DNA from: Phoronis australis
Lineage: Eukaryota; Phoronida; Phoronidae
Assembly: GCA_002633005.1 (NCBI GenBank)
Contig: NMRA01000751.1
Span: 10,629-41,010 of the forward strand
DNA length: 30,382 nt
Reading direction: 5' to 3'
Below the pieces are notes generated by a model. That model was given only the letters and a program-made list of their open reading frames with translations. It was not told the origin of the DNA and did not search any database. The number at the start of each line of letters is the position of its first letter. The stretch's first letter is position 1. Of this stretch, positions 1 to 11,047 are shown one piece after another. The position numbers were made by a program, and so were the translations under genes.

Positions 1-460
1 TAAAGCAACGTTTCTGAAACCGACACAAATGGCCAATAATCGACACATTTCATCGGAACTTACAAAATTTGGCATATTTACGCAGGGGACAGACCGGCCT
101 GCAGCGCTCCGGCCTCGGCACCCCAGACCCCGCAAGCTACCGGACTTGACAAGCCCGTGGACCGCCGTCTGGGGAGTTTTCACAGAGTACCTGGGACACG
201 ACTAGGTATCTCGGCCTGCCGATAGACTCCTCTGTATGGTTACCTTTGTTATATTTTCAATGCACCTTTGAGAAAGCGACACAAATGGCTGATAAACGAC
301 ACATTTCTGAGGACAAGAAAACTTTTCAATGCAACGTTTCAGAAAGCAACACGAACGGCCAATAAAACATTTTTTTTGGGCAGCCACAACCTGAGACCCT
401 CAGTGGAAATAGCACAAGTGAGGATACCAGTTTCTTCAGAAAAGGCTTGCATCCTTTCCT
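1..460 (-). repeat. Inverted copy of the 325/253-bp satellite, left edge
   Basis: Same sequence as the array at 2.63-5.85 kb but reverse-complemented: ccgacacaaatggccaataa, gcaggggacagaccggcctg and the GC-rich block all appear in minus orientation. It covers a little more than one divergent unit and degenerates after about 360. It is cut by the window edge, so its true extent is unknown. Open frames on both strands here are by-products of the repeat and are not genes. Confidence 0.85.
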
Positions 461-893
461 ACCTAAAGAAAATTAATAAAACCATTGGCGGTTCCAGGAT
501 ACATAAATGGTGATTGGATCAAAGATTTTTTTAGAATGGGGGGTCCAAGTAAACAATTTGAGAAATCGAGATTTGAAAAAACAAAAAGTAAGGTAAAAAG
601 GGACCTCATTGCCCCCCTTGGAAAATGAGTAAGCAAAGACAAAGACTTGAAAACAGCCAACTTCTACTAATTTGCATAAATTTAACCCAAGATTGTGTTG
701 TATTGTGAGTGCAACACAGAATCCGCGCTAGTTCACGGGAGGTGTCTTAGCACATGTAATGAAGGATGTACATGGTGATGCATGATCAACAAGTTACAAA
801 AATGTTGCTTTGATTAAATCCCTACATGTAATGACGTAATTTTTGGTGTCTTTTTCGATTAACTGAATTACAGCAAAACGTTTGAACACTTGT
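461..893. other. Gene-free stretch with a decayed dispersed repeat
   Basis: No gene is supported. The part 480-660 begins ccattggcggttccagg and runs through ggggggtccaag, which resembles the end of a dispersed transposon-derived repeat (compare ccctctaaatccgccactgg near 6950 in opposite orientation). The remainder is AT-rich without recognisable structure. Confidence 0.4.
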
Positions 894-1634
894 GATGAGC
901 TTTTATTTTTTCACATGTTTAGAGTTCGTTGAAATTAAATTCCATGAAATATTTCAATGAATAATTTGAAGATGACCATGTCCATTATGCTAAAAATTCG
1001 ACACGGCTTTTGAATGTGATCTAAGATAGCTTTTAAATTTGTTTCTCAGAGTTTTGAAATAGTTAATAATTTTGAACATGTTTATGGATATCATTATAGC
1101 ACGTGTCTAATTATTTCCCGGAGANGACACAAATGGCCAATAATCGACACATTTTATCGGAACTTAGAAAATTTTGCACAAATTAGGCAGGGGACAGATC
1201 GACCTGCAGCACGTGTCTAATTATTTCCCGGAGGCACTGTTCTGCGATAGCTTCTTTATTTCTTTAGATGTTTACCTGACTTGAATTATATGTGTTTACA
1301 TTTAATGTCTTTGTTTGCCACCGGTATAGACACCTCTATTGTCATGGGTTACTATAGTGAACGTAATGACTTTATGTTTCCCTTTGTATTTTGCATTCCT
1401 TGAGGATTAACTGTAGCGACAGGCTGTTGTTGAGTATTGTAGGTCCGTACTGGCTCGCGACAAAAATCCACATGGTTAATTTCAACTCCCCAGGAACTAA
1501 TTCTTATGGTCCGATGTGTTGGCGGTAACTTTGATAAATTTCGATATAATTACAGGGGGTTTTAATGAGTCAGCAAGTGCGCGTGTCTAATTTTTGACTA
1601 AGAATTTTACCGATTACCTAGAAGGAACACATTT
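894..1634. repeat. Left arm of a large inverted repeat
   Basis: Reads inward from gatgagcttttattttttc to gaaggaacacattt. It is matched with high identity and small gaps by the reverse complement of 2025-2630, outer end to outer end and inner end to inner end. It is longer than the right arm mainly because of the satellite-like insertion at about 1126-1206. It could be a fold-back transposon, a palindromic duplication, or two copies joined by the assembler. Confidence 0.85.
1099..1234. repeat. 26-bp direct duplication flanking a satellite fragment
   Basis: The string agcacgtgtctaattatttc plus ccggag occurs at about 1099 and again at about 1208. The ~80 bp in between is a minus-oriented piece of the satellite (gacacaaatggccaataatc to gcaggggacagatcgacctg). 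An N sits at 1125, exactly at the left border. It resembles a target-site duplication, but the N makes a gap-filling artefact at least as likely. Confidence 0.75.
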
Positions 1635-2024
1635 CAAGAAAAAATTTTGTATTGCGAACGCAAGGATTGAGAAATTTGCTGAGACTTCACCAACACATTA
1701 AGCAATCCAGAATGATAAGAAACCAGTGTGTAACTTCCAATTCAACTTGGTATGAACGGCGTAAAAGCACTCGTAATCCCAACTAACTACAGTATCGTTC
1801 GCTTGCTAAGTTTCAGTATGGAATTCATAAAATTAACACATCAGAACTATTAATCTCATACACGCCACAAGTATTTAAATATTTAAAATAGTTTAAGAAA
1901 TTTTATACTGCAATTTTGTTTTCTTGTGAATTGTCGGCAAATAGCCCTTGTAATTTGTGGTGACTGTTAGCTATCCCGATGTTCACCTGTTTGCCTTCCA
2001 AAACGGAGAACGCAGGGGACGACN
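1635..2024. other. Spacer between inverted-repeat arms
   Basis: About 390 bp of AT-rich sequence with no gene. Its right end, cgcaggggacgac followed by N at 2024, resembles the satellite (acgcaggggacag). The loop therefore ends at a satellite scrap and an ambiguous base just before the right arm begins. Confidence 0.6.
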
Positions 2025-2630
2025 AAATGTGTTCCTTCTAGGTAATCGGTAAAATTCTTAGTCAAAAATTAGACACGCGCACTTGCTGACTCATTAAAAC
2101 TCCCTGTAATTATATCGAAATTTATCAAAGTTACCGCCAACACGTCGGACCATAAGAATTAGTTCCTGGGGAGTTGAAAATAACCATGTGGATTTTTGTT
2201 GCGAGCCAGTACGGACCTACAATACTCAACAATAGCCTGTCGCTACAGTTAATCCTCAAGGAATGCAAAATACAAAGGGAAACATAAAGTCATTACGTTC
2301 ACTATAGTAACCCATGTCAATAGAGGTGTCTATACCGGTGGCAAACAAAGACATTAAACGTTAACGTCAGGTAAACATCTAAAGAAATAAAGAAGCTATC
2401 GCAGAACAGTGTCTCCGGGAAATAATTACTGAGACACAAACATGTTCAAAATTATTAACTATTTCAAAACTCTAAGAAACAAATTTAAAAGATATCTTAG
2501 ATCACATTCAAAAGCCGTGTCGAATTTTCAGCTTAATGGACATGGTCATCTTCAGTTTATTCATTGAAATATTTCATAGAATTTAATTTCAACGATCAAC
2601 TCTAAACATGTGAAAAAATAAAAGCTCATC
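2025..2630. repeat. Right arm of the large inverted repeat
   Basis: Reverse complement of 894-1634 without the satellite insertion. Examples: aaatgtgttccttctaggta pairs with the end of the left arm, and taaaagctcatc pairs with its start. The forward-oriented satellite array begins immediately after it. Confidence 0.85.
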
Positions 2631-5600
2631 TTGCGGTGCCGAGGCTGGAGCGCTGCAGGCCGATCTGTCCCCTGCCAAAATGTGCAAAATTTTCTAAGTT
2701 CCGATAAAATGTGTCGATTATTGACCATTTGTGTCGGTTTCAGAAACGTTGCTTTGAAAATATAACACAGGTAAGCACACAGCGGTGTCTTTCGGCAGGC
2801 CGGGATACAGTCCCTAGTCGTGTCCCGGGTAGTCTGTGAAAACTCCCCAGACGGCGGTATACGGGATTGTCAAGTCCGGCAACTTGCGGTGCCGAGGCCG
2901 GAGCGCTGCAGGCCGGTCTGTCCCCTGCGTAAATGTGCAAAATTTTCTAAGTTCCGAGAAAATGTGTCGATTATAGGCCATTTGTGTCGGTTTCAGAAAC
3001 GTTGCTTTGAAAAATTTTCTAAGTTCCGATAAAATGTGTCGATTATTGGCCATTTGTGTCGGTTTCAGAAACGTTGCTTTGAAAATATAACACAGGTGAG
3101 CATACAGCGGGGTCTATCGGCAGGCCGGGATACAGTCCCTAGTCGTGTCCCGGGTAGTCTGTGAAAACTCCCCAGACGGCGGTATACGGGATTGTCAAGT
3201 CCGGCAACTTGCGGTGCCGAGGCCGGAGCGCTGCAGGCCGGTCTGTCCCCTGCGTAAATGTGCAAAATTTTCTAAGTTCCGAGAAAATGTGTCGATTATA
3301 GGCCATTTGTGTCGGTTTCAGAAACGTTGCTTTGAAAAATTTTCTAAGTTCCGATAAAATGTGTCGATTATTGGCCATTTGTGTCGGTTTCAGAAACGTT
3401 GCTTTGAAAATATAACACAGGTGAGCATACAGCGGGGTCTATCGGCAGGCCGGGATACAGTCCCTAGTCGTGTCCCGGGTAGTCTGTGAAAACTCCCCAG
3501 ACGGCGGTATACGGGATTGTCAAGTCCGGCAACTTGCGGTGCCGAGGCCGGAGCGCTGCAGGCCGATCTGTCCCCTGCCAAAATGTGCAAAATTTTCTAA
3601 GTTCCGAGAAAATGTGTCGATTATAGGCCATTTGTGTCGGTTTCAGAAACGTTGCTTTGAAAATATAACACAGGTAAGCATACAGCGGTGTCTCATCGGC
3701 AGGCCGGGATACAGTCCCTAGTCGTGTCCCGGGTAGTCTGTGAAAATTCCCCAGACGGCGGTTCACGGGATTGTCAAGTCCGGTAGCTTGCGGGGTCTGG
3801 GGTGCCGAGGCCGGAGCGCTGCAGGCCGGTCTGTCCCCTGCGTAAATATGCCAAATTTTCTAAGTTACGATAAGATGTGTCGATTATTGGCCATTTGTGT
3901 CGGTTTCAGAAACGTTGCTTTGAAAAATTTCATAAGTCCCACGAAATGTGTCGATTATTGGCCATTTGTGTCGCTTTCTCAAAGGTGCTTTGAAAAATTA
4001 ACAACGGGTAAGGTAAGCATACAGGGGGTCTATCGGCAGGCCGGGATACAGTCCCTAGTCGTGTCCCGGGTAGTCTGTGAAAACTCCCCAGACGGCGGTA
4101 TACGGGATTGTCAAGTCCGGCAACTTGCAGTGCCGAGGCCGGAGCGCTGCAGACCGATCTGTCCCCTGCCTAATTTGTGCAAAATTTTCTAAGTTCCGAG
4201 AAAATGTGTCGATTATAGGCCATTTGTGTCGGTTTCAGAAACGTTGCTTTGAAAAATTTTCTAAGTTCCGAGAAAATGTGTCGATTATTGGCCATTTGTG
4301 TCGGTTTCAGAAACGTTGCTTTGAAAATATAACACAGGTGAGCATACAGCGGGGTCTATCGGCAGGCCGGGATACAGTCCCTAGTCGTGTCCCGGGTAGT
4401 CTGTGAAAACTCCCCAGACGGCGGTATACGGGATTGTCAAGTCCGGCAACTTGCGGTGCCGAGGCCGGAGCGCTGCAGGCCGGTCTGTCCCCTGCGTAAA
4501 TGTGCAAAATTTTCTAAGTTCCGAGAAAATGTGTCGATTATTGGCCATTTGTGTCGGTTTCAGAAACGTTGCTTTGAAAAATTTTCTAAGTCCAACGAAA
4601 TGTGTCGATTATTGGCCATTTGTGTCGGTTTCTCAAAGGTGCTTTGTAAATATAACACAGGTAAGCATACAGCGGGGTCTATCGGCAGGCCGGGATAGAG
4701 TCCTAGTCGTGTCCCGGTTACTCTGTGAAAACTCCCCAGGCGGCCGTATACGTGATTGTCAAGCCCGGCAGCTTGCGGGGTCTGCGGTGCCGAGGCCGGA
4801 GTGCGGCAAGCCCCCTGCGTAAATGGGCGAAAATTTCTAAGTTCCGATAAAATGTGTCGATTATTGACCATTTGTGTCGGTTTCAGAAACGTTGCTTTGA
4901 AAATATAACACAGGTAAGCATACAGCGGTGTCTTTCGGCAGGCCGGGATACAGTCCATAGTCGTGTCCCGGGTAGTCTGTGAAAACTCCCCAGACGGCGG
5001 TATACGGGATTGTCAAGTCCGGCAACTTGCGGTGCCGAGGCCGGAGCGCTGCAGGCCGATCTGTCCCTTGCCTAACTTGTGCAAAATTTTCTAAGTTCCG
5101 ATAAAATGTGTCGATTATTGGCCATTTGTGTCGGTTTCAGAAACGTTGCTTTGAAAAATTTTTTAAGTTCAAAGAAAATGTGTCGATTATTGGCCATTTG
5201 TGTCGGTTTCAGAAACGTTGCTTTGAAAATATAACACAGGTGAGCATACAGCGGGGTCTATCGGCAGACCGGGATACAGTCCCTAGTCGTGTCCCGGGTA
5301 GTCTGTGAAAACTCCCCAGACGGCGGTATACGGNATTTACTAAGTCCCGGAAAATGTGTCGATTATGGGCCATTTGTGTCGCTTTCTCAAAGGTGCTTTG
5401 AAAATATAACCAAGTTAAGCATACAGCGGGGTCTATCGGCAAGCCGGGAAGTCCCTAGTCCTGTCCCGTGTATCTCAGTGTGAAAACTCCCCACACGGCG
5501 GTCCACGGGGTCAAGTCCTGCAGTTTGCGGAGTGTGCGGTGCCGAGGCTGGAGCGCTGGAGGCAGTAATGTCCCCTGCGTAAATGTGCAAAATTTTCTAA

Positions 5601-5850
5601 GTTCCGAGAAAATGTGTCGATTATTGGCCATTTGTGTCGGTTTCTCAAAGGTGCTTTGAAAATAAGGCAAGCACACAGCGGGGTCTATCGGCATGCGGGG
5701 ATACAGTCCCTAATCCTGTCCCGGTTACCTCAGTGTGAAAACTCCCCAGACAGCGGTCCACGGTGTCAAGTCCAGCAGTTTGCAGGGTCTGCTTTGCCGT
5801 GGGCGGAGCGCTGGCAGGCCGGTTTGTCCCTGCGTTGGCGGTCGTGATGC
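2631..5850 (+). repeat. Nested tandem satellite array, 325/253-bp units with 72-bp subrepeats
   Basis: Eleven occurrences of the marker agtccctagtcgtg (or close variants) start near 2811, 3136, 3461, 3715, 4052, 4378, 4701, 4954, 5280, 5452 and 5707. Most intervals are about 325 bp or about 254 bp. The difference is one 72-bp subrepeat (aaattttctaagttccgaga to cagaaacgttgctttg) present in two or one copies per unit. Each unit also has a GC-rich block (ccgaggccggagcgctgcag). The 172-bp interval spans the N at 5334. Identity is very high among the first units and falls toward 5.4-5.85 kb. The 60-150-residue open frames on both strands repeat with the unit and are not genes. Confidence 0.93.
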
Positions 5851-6100
5851 CGCGGACTACTAAGTGCCGACCGGCATATATATTTTATGTGATCTCCCAG
5901 TATGGCATCTGGAGCGGTCCACATACTAAAAGGCCTGACCGGCTGCCCTGCGGCCACGTATCCATTAGGCCTACACCGGGGTTGGCGGAGGACCGTCCAA
6001 CTGGAAGAAGTTCGCGCCCGCTGTCCCGCTGCCGGAAAGTGACGATCCAGTAGGTGATCGTAGTTTAATCAGTAAATTTTTGCGGGTTTTAGTTGAGAAA
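5851..6100. other. GC-rich edge of the satellite array, no gene recognised
   Basis: About 200 bp with high GC (cggccacgtatccattaggc, gcgcccgctgtcccgctgcc) between the decaying array and AT-rich DNA. Open frames cross it, but none has a recognisable domain. It may be a transposon end or a decayed part of a longer ancestral repeat unit. Confidence 0.4.
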
Positions 6101-6102
6101 CG

Positions 6103-6139
6103 AAATGTGTCGATTTCACCGTCAAAAACCGACACATTT
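6103..6139. repeat. Short hairpin made of the satellite GTGTCG motif
   Basis: aaatgtgtcg at 6103-6112 and its exact reverse complement cgacacattt at 6130-6139, with a 17-base loop. The same decamer occurs in every 72-bp satellite subrepeat, so this is a head-to-head pair of the satellite motif just outside the array. Confidence 0.8.
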
Positions 6140-9000
6140 TAAAATGCGCGTTTTCACTTTACCCTATATCGTGCCATATATCCTCTACCGACCTCTGGAC
6201 GAAGTGCGCGAGGCGTTGACTACGGCCGCGATTTCAGTTTGTCATAATTGTGAAGTGTCTTTGCTTAAAATATTGAAAACAAAAAACATGAGCAGTGCCA
6301 TGGAAAATACACGTAGGCCGGGCAAAATCTAGACTCGGTATATCAAGAAAAAACTTGGGCAGAAAAGGTATCAAAAATTACGAGAAACTACATCATAAGC
6401 AAGAGTGTGACTCAGTAATCAGAGGTAAACGGGTGAAAATAGGTGATTGGAGGGTGAGCAGGTACAGAATATGTAGGATTTTGCCCAGGGAGGTCAAGGA
6501 AGTAATAAACATAAGACAGACCTGCTAAAAAGAGGTAGGAGCAAAAACGGGGGCGGCCCTCAAAGGTTGGAGGGAAATAGCTTTCTTTCCCCAATATTCC
6601 AGGTGTTAATATCAATTAATTAACAATTAATTAATAAAATTTCAGTGCGCAAACTTTGTTATAAAATATAACCTAGGACTATCATATTACTCCCAGGTAT
6701 TACTGAAAAATTAACAGACTCTCATCCACCCAACCATCATGTTTCCAGATCTTTGTTTCGAAAATCCACACCGGCTTACGACATTCTCCATTCAAGCAGT
6801 GGGGCCTGTGCCCACTTACACGAAACCAGGGGGGCAGGGGGCAGGGCAGAGTATTAGCCCGTCAGACATTTGCACCCCGAACTGCCAAATGGAATCTGGG
6901 AGAATTTCATAGTTTAGGGGGTGCCACCCGGCATGGCCGCCTTGGTTCCCCTCTAAATCCGCCACTGGAAACAGTCCCAAATATCGACTCATCACACTCC
7001 TCTCACACTCTCAAACTCTCACACTCTCATAGCAAAATAAACCCTCGGTCGATTTTAATGAAACCTTCACCAGTTACATCAAAAACTTTGTTAGGAATTT
7101 TCGATTAATCTTTTCGTTTGGTTTCTATGACAAATCAACTCGTAAAAGATAAGGTATATATTTGTAAAAAATTGAAGTCGTACTCATCTTTGTCACATTA
7201 CGCAAAAACTAGGCCTTTATATCAAAAATCCTAAAAGAAGTTTTGAGAATGACTAAATAGTAAGTTTGGAAAGTTTCATCGATATCCATCAAGCCGTTTT
7301 CGAGAACTGGTGTTCCTAAGTTCATATAAAGTCGATTCCGAAGCCGAGAAAAAGCCGATTAAACCATAGATATTAGTCTATGATTAAACTGAGACAAGTG
7401 AAAATCTCTTCGGTTAAATATTAGGTGAAAACTTGTTTTCGGTGCACATAACCCATACAATCCTTAACTATGTTAGCTATCTCAACGTTCACTCGAAATG
7501 TCAACTGATTTTGCAGTGCGTAACTAACTTAAGATATCATTAAAACCTCAAATAGAGGTATTGTTCCCAGACAACTTTTATTGTTGTTTACGACCTACTT
7601 TGTAAATAGGTCACAGTTCATAGCCTGTATACGTCACGCGATGGGAGAATATACGAAACCAAGTAAGAAATGGATTACAAAAATCGAATCGGTGGTTAAA
7701 ATATGTCGTTGGCATGAGATTGAAACATTGAAATGAATTAAGGAATTAGGGTGAAAATTAATCTTTTCACAACTTTCTGTGTTCTAGCATGACCACATGC
7801 ATAGGCCTGAGGCGACTCTTAGCATCCGGGTCGTTTTCAACCGCCAACGGTCGTATGCATGTAGACGCACAACTCCCTTAGGAACGACATTAACAGCTAA
7901 TACACGTTACTTCTTCGTACTTAGCCAAATATCTACAAAAGTATAGTAAAAGTATGTATTTTTGAGAGTAGAAAGCCGGCGGAATTTGATTTTTGACATG
8001 TGACCCTAAAAGCATCCACCATTAACGAAACTGCATGGCTGCGTAGATGTGTGTCTTCGTGAACGGAGCGTCGACCGAAGATACATGTGAAAGACTAAAC
8101 TTCAACCAGGCATTCTCCCAGTAGCTATGATGAGTGTCAGTGACAGGGAGGACGGAAATGGCAGAGATCCAGTGGCCAATAGAAAGCTGGTGAAAGCGCA
8201 TGTCATAAGTAACGCAAGAGATGCTATTTGCAAACTCAACGCTGGCACTAACGAGGCAAGCATGAGGCGTGGCTGTCTCAATCATTTCGCAGATTTTTTT
8301 TGTTCAACTTAATACACTCAACCTCATTTTGGGCTTTTTACCATTTCCTGTGCCTTCCCCTAACTGAACCAAACCAAATAGTTTCAAGCTCACAAATAAA
8401 ACTGTCATTTACGAAATCGAGCATTTGTCAAAGGGTGCATGGCCAAATTATCCTGTAGCCTCGGGAGGCACGCATTTCAAGACAATCATCGTTTTGTTTT
8501 AATTTTGCAACTGTCATAACATGAAGCCAAACATTTTCCACAACCATACCACGGGTGCACGTGATTCACTCCACCAGTTCAGCCCACCATAACATTGGAT
8601 TGGTTGGCAAACCAGAAGTTGTCAACAAGAACCAATCAAATATCTACGTTGGTTGACCCAGCTGATCCGGCGAATGAACCGAGTGGAACCTATGTCAAAG
8701 TAGCGCTCATAGGCGTGGTGCTCATTGGCACATTGAATAGTTCCAAATTTTTTATTCCTTAGTGTGAATATACTCAGTGAGACCGGAGATGGAATGAAAA
8801 CAAAATCAAATATTAAACATACCTTTGTCCACAAATGAGTAAAGATATTAATCAACACTGCAGCTTTTTCAAGAAAAAATGTGGGTTTTATACTTGATTT
8901 TAGTCTAAGACAACAGAATTGAAGCTCCTGAAAGCTTGTATATTCTCATTTTAATACACTGAATCAGCACAAGAAGATAACAGTTCTTAGGACACATTCG
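6140..9000. other. Gene-free region with decayed repeats
   Basis: No host exon was recognised on either strand. It contains an AT palindrome (attaattaacaattaattaa, about 6615-6637), a small CTCACA-type microsatellite at about 6993-7029, and stretches typical of decayed transposons (ccctctaaatccgccactgg near 6950; aagtttggaaagtttcatcg near 7263). The open frames of 60-90 codons on both strands at 8.0-8.3 and 8.6-8.9 kb have no recognisable domain. Confidence 0.4.
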
Positions 9001-11040
9001 ATGGCTTCTCGGCAATACAAAAACAGAATTTACAAAACTAAATTCGCAATAAAATATTACAGACCCTAAAAGTCCTGAACGTCAAAGCAGATGCACAATA
9101 GTACTGGTCACAGCACACTTTTCTGCTCGACTATTTTACCACTAAACAGTAATGCCGTAAGCACAATGGGAGATTTTACCCAGCCACAACAAAATTGCAA
9201 ATCAAAGTAACTAATAAACATCACCTCCCACATCATTTCTGCGCATAATAACGAGGCACACGGAAGGATCTTTACAATTCTATAAACTTTAGCAAAAGAT
9301 TGGCACTGGTGCGTTAGAGCTTTACTGGCACATGCATAAAGTTGTTCACAACTTCACAGTAAAACAGACATGAACAGCAAAAAACGTGGAGCTTATTGAA
9401 CACTTGAAAAGAAACTCTACAATGCTGGGCTTAAAATGCAAAAGACCTTGACTTCTTTGTTTAAATAGAAACACACCCACCATTTTAATGAGACACCAAC
9501 TTATTTTAAAAGTTTTTCATTGTTTTGAATCAAAAAAAATACCGCCGACCAAGATTCCACTGACAAACTCAAATTTCAGTTATATATGGTATGTTGACAA
9601 CAGATATGGTTGAATACCACATCTGATAAATAAAGGGTGCGTAAATTAAAGAAATTTCTGCTACAGTATGTAATCAGACAAAATGACCTGGAATTGCCCA
9701 TCTTGAAGGTTGAGTGCTGGTGGGACTCTTCCATCATAACAGGTGAGTGTCAAGCATAGGTGACCACCTGAGTAGCTTGATTGACCCTTAATTATCCCCC
9801 ATGACGAGGTATTTTGTCGGATTACTTTTGACGTGTACTGTATGTGGCCAAATGTGATTGGGATAGATATGCAGACGTGTTGCTTCCTGTCCTACATCCA
9901 CCAATGCTGTGATGGATGAGGACAGACCCAGACCAAGAAAGTGGGGGCTCATCAACACAAAGGGGAGGTGGCTCACTTTAGAGGTAGACTCTCATATCAT
10001 AGTTAGACTCTTGGGCAGAAGTAGCCTCCCAATTCATTTTAACGAAAAACAACCGACCATAAAACAAGCAAACTTAAAATTGGCACATGGCGATTTATAA
10101 AATAACTAATCTCTTTTCAGTTACTGCAACCCTATTTTTTCATCAGCTCCACAACAACTACACTACGGAGACTAGTTTTTTAAAATTTCTTAATTACTGA
10201 TTCCTTTTTTGATGAGCATTCACGCAAACATCAAAATCATTCAACAAAACAGCTCGAGAACGGACAGTTCTTTCCAAAAAGTAGGAGATAATAAAATTGC
10301 CTTTTAACAAAAGAGACAGTTTAACTGAAAACACTAACTTCCCACTCGATCCTGACAGACCAATTAAACACTATCTTCAGTAAAATAATTTAAAGTATTC
10401 CCCCAAATGGTAATAAACTTGAATTTGGCAGCTGCAACGTTTTTAAGATCACTCTCAGCATACCAAGGTCATAAATGGGCTAAACGTGATGATCACACAT
10501 TCATCTACGACACCACTCAGACCATTGATCAACAAAATTACTACAAACTATTATTCTATGTTCTGTGTTTTTGTGGTGATACAATATGGCGTGAAAAAGA
10601 TTCTTAACTACACTTATCACTTTACATACCTATGATTGAGTGATTAAACTGTGTTTTCATACATTGCTAAAGTATTGCTGAGTCTATCCAGGCACCCCGA
10701 TACATCTAAAACAATAAACATCTGTTCGAGGAAGACTTTAAATTGTCCTTGACTATACACCAATCCAGTGCATTCCATACAAATCTTTAACTATCAACAA
10801 CCTATCTTTTCGACTGACTTTAAACCAAGTAAACGTCTGCTGATAATAATTTGCTCCAATCAGCAACCAGCACACACTTGATCCTGCCGTGTACAGTGAC
10901 TCCAACAAATGACTGTGTCCCAACTCTTTTTTTACTTCTTTCCACAATTCCAAACTCCTTCGGTCAACGTTCTTTATCCACGTCTCTTGCAAAGAACCTA
11001 TCAGATGCTATTGGTACCATTAAAGCCACTACCCAGTTAC
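9001..11040. other. Gene-free region; may contain the unrecognised 3' end of DENND6
   Basis: AT-rich, no confident coding sequence. Minus-strand open frames at 9661-9891 (76 codons, no ATG, ends LSDYIL) and 10753-10992 have no family match that I recognise. The terminal DENND6 exon and 3' UTR would be expected somewhere below 12344, but no conserved LPEDLQ-like tail was found. Confidence 0.35.
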
Positions 11041-11047
11041 GTTTTCC

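Noticed and set aside
2740-5850. Repeated 60-150-residue open frames on both strands (MANNRHILSELRKFF..., MSRVVCENSPDGGIR...) as a small protein family
   Set aside because: They recur exactly with the satellite period, occur in several frames and on both strands at once, lack initiation context and have no recognisable domain. They are by-products of a stop-poor repeat.
7340-7390. Imperfect palindrome catagatattagtctatg as a transposon end
   Set aside because: It is short and imperfect, and no matching partner was seen in the window.
9661-9891. 76-codon minus-strand frame (…SYSGGHLCLTLTCYDGRVPP…LSDYIL) as an exon or gene
   Set aside because: The residue composition looks protein-like, but there is no ATG, no good acceptor, and no family that I recognise; it does not match the DENND6 tail. 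Worth only a database search.
10753-10992. 79-codon minus-strand frame (…DRRSLELWKEVKKELG…) as the last DENND6 exon
   Set aside because: It does not resemble the conserved C-terminus, and a suitable acceptor and phase could not be matched.
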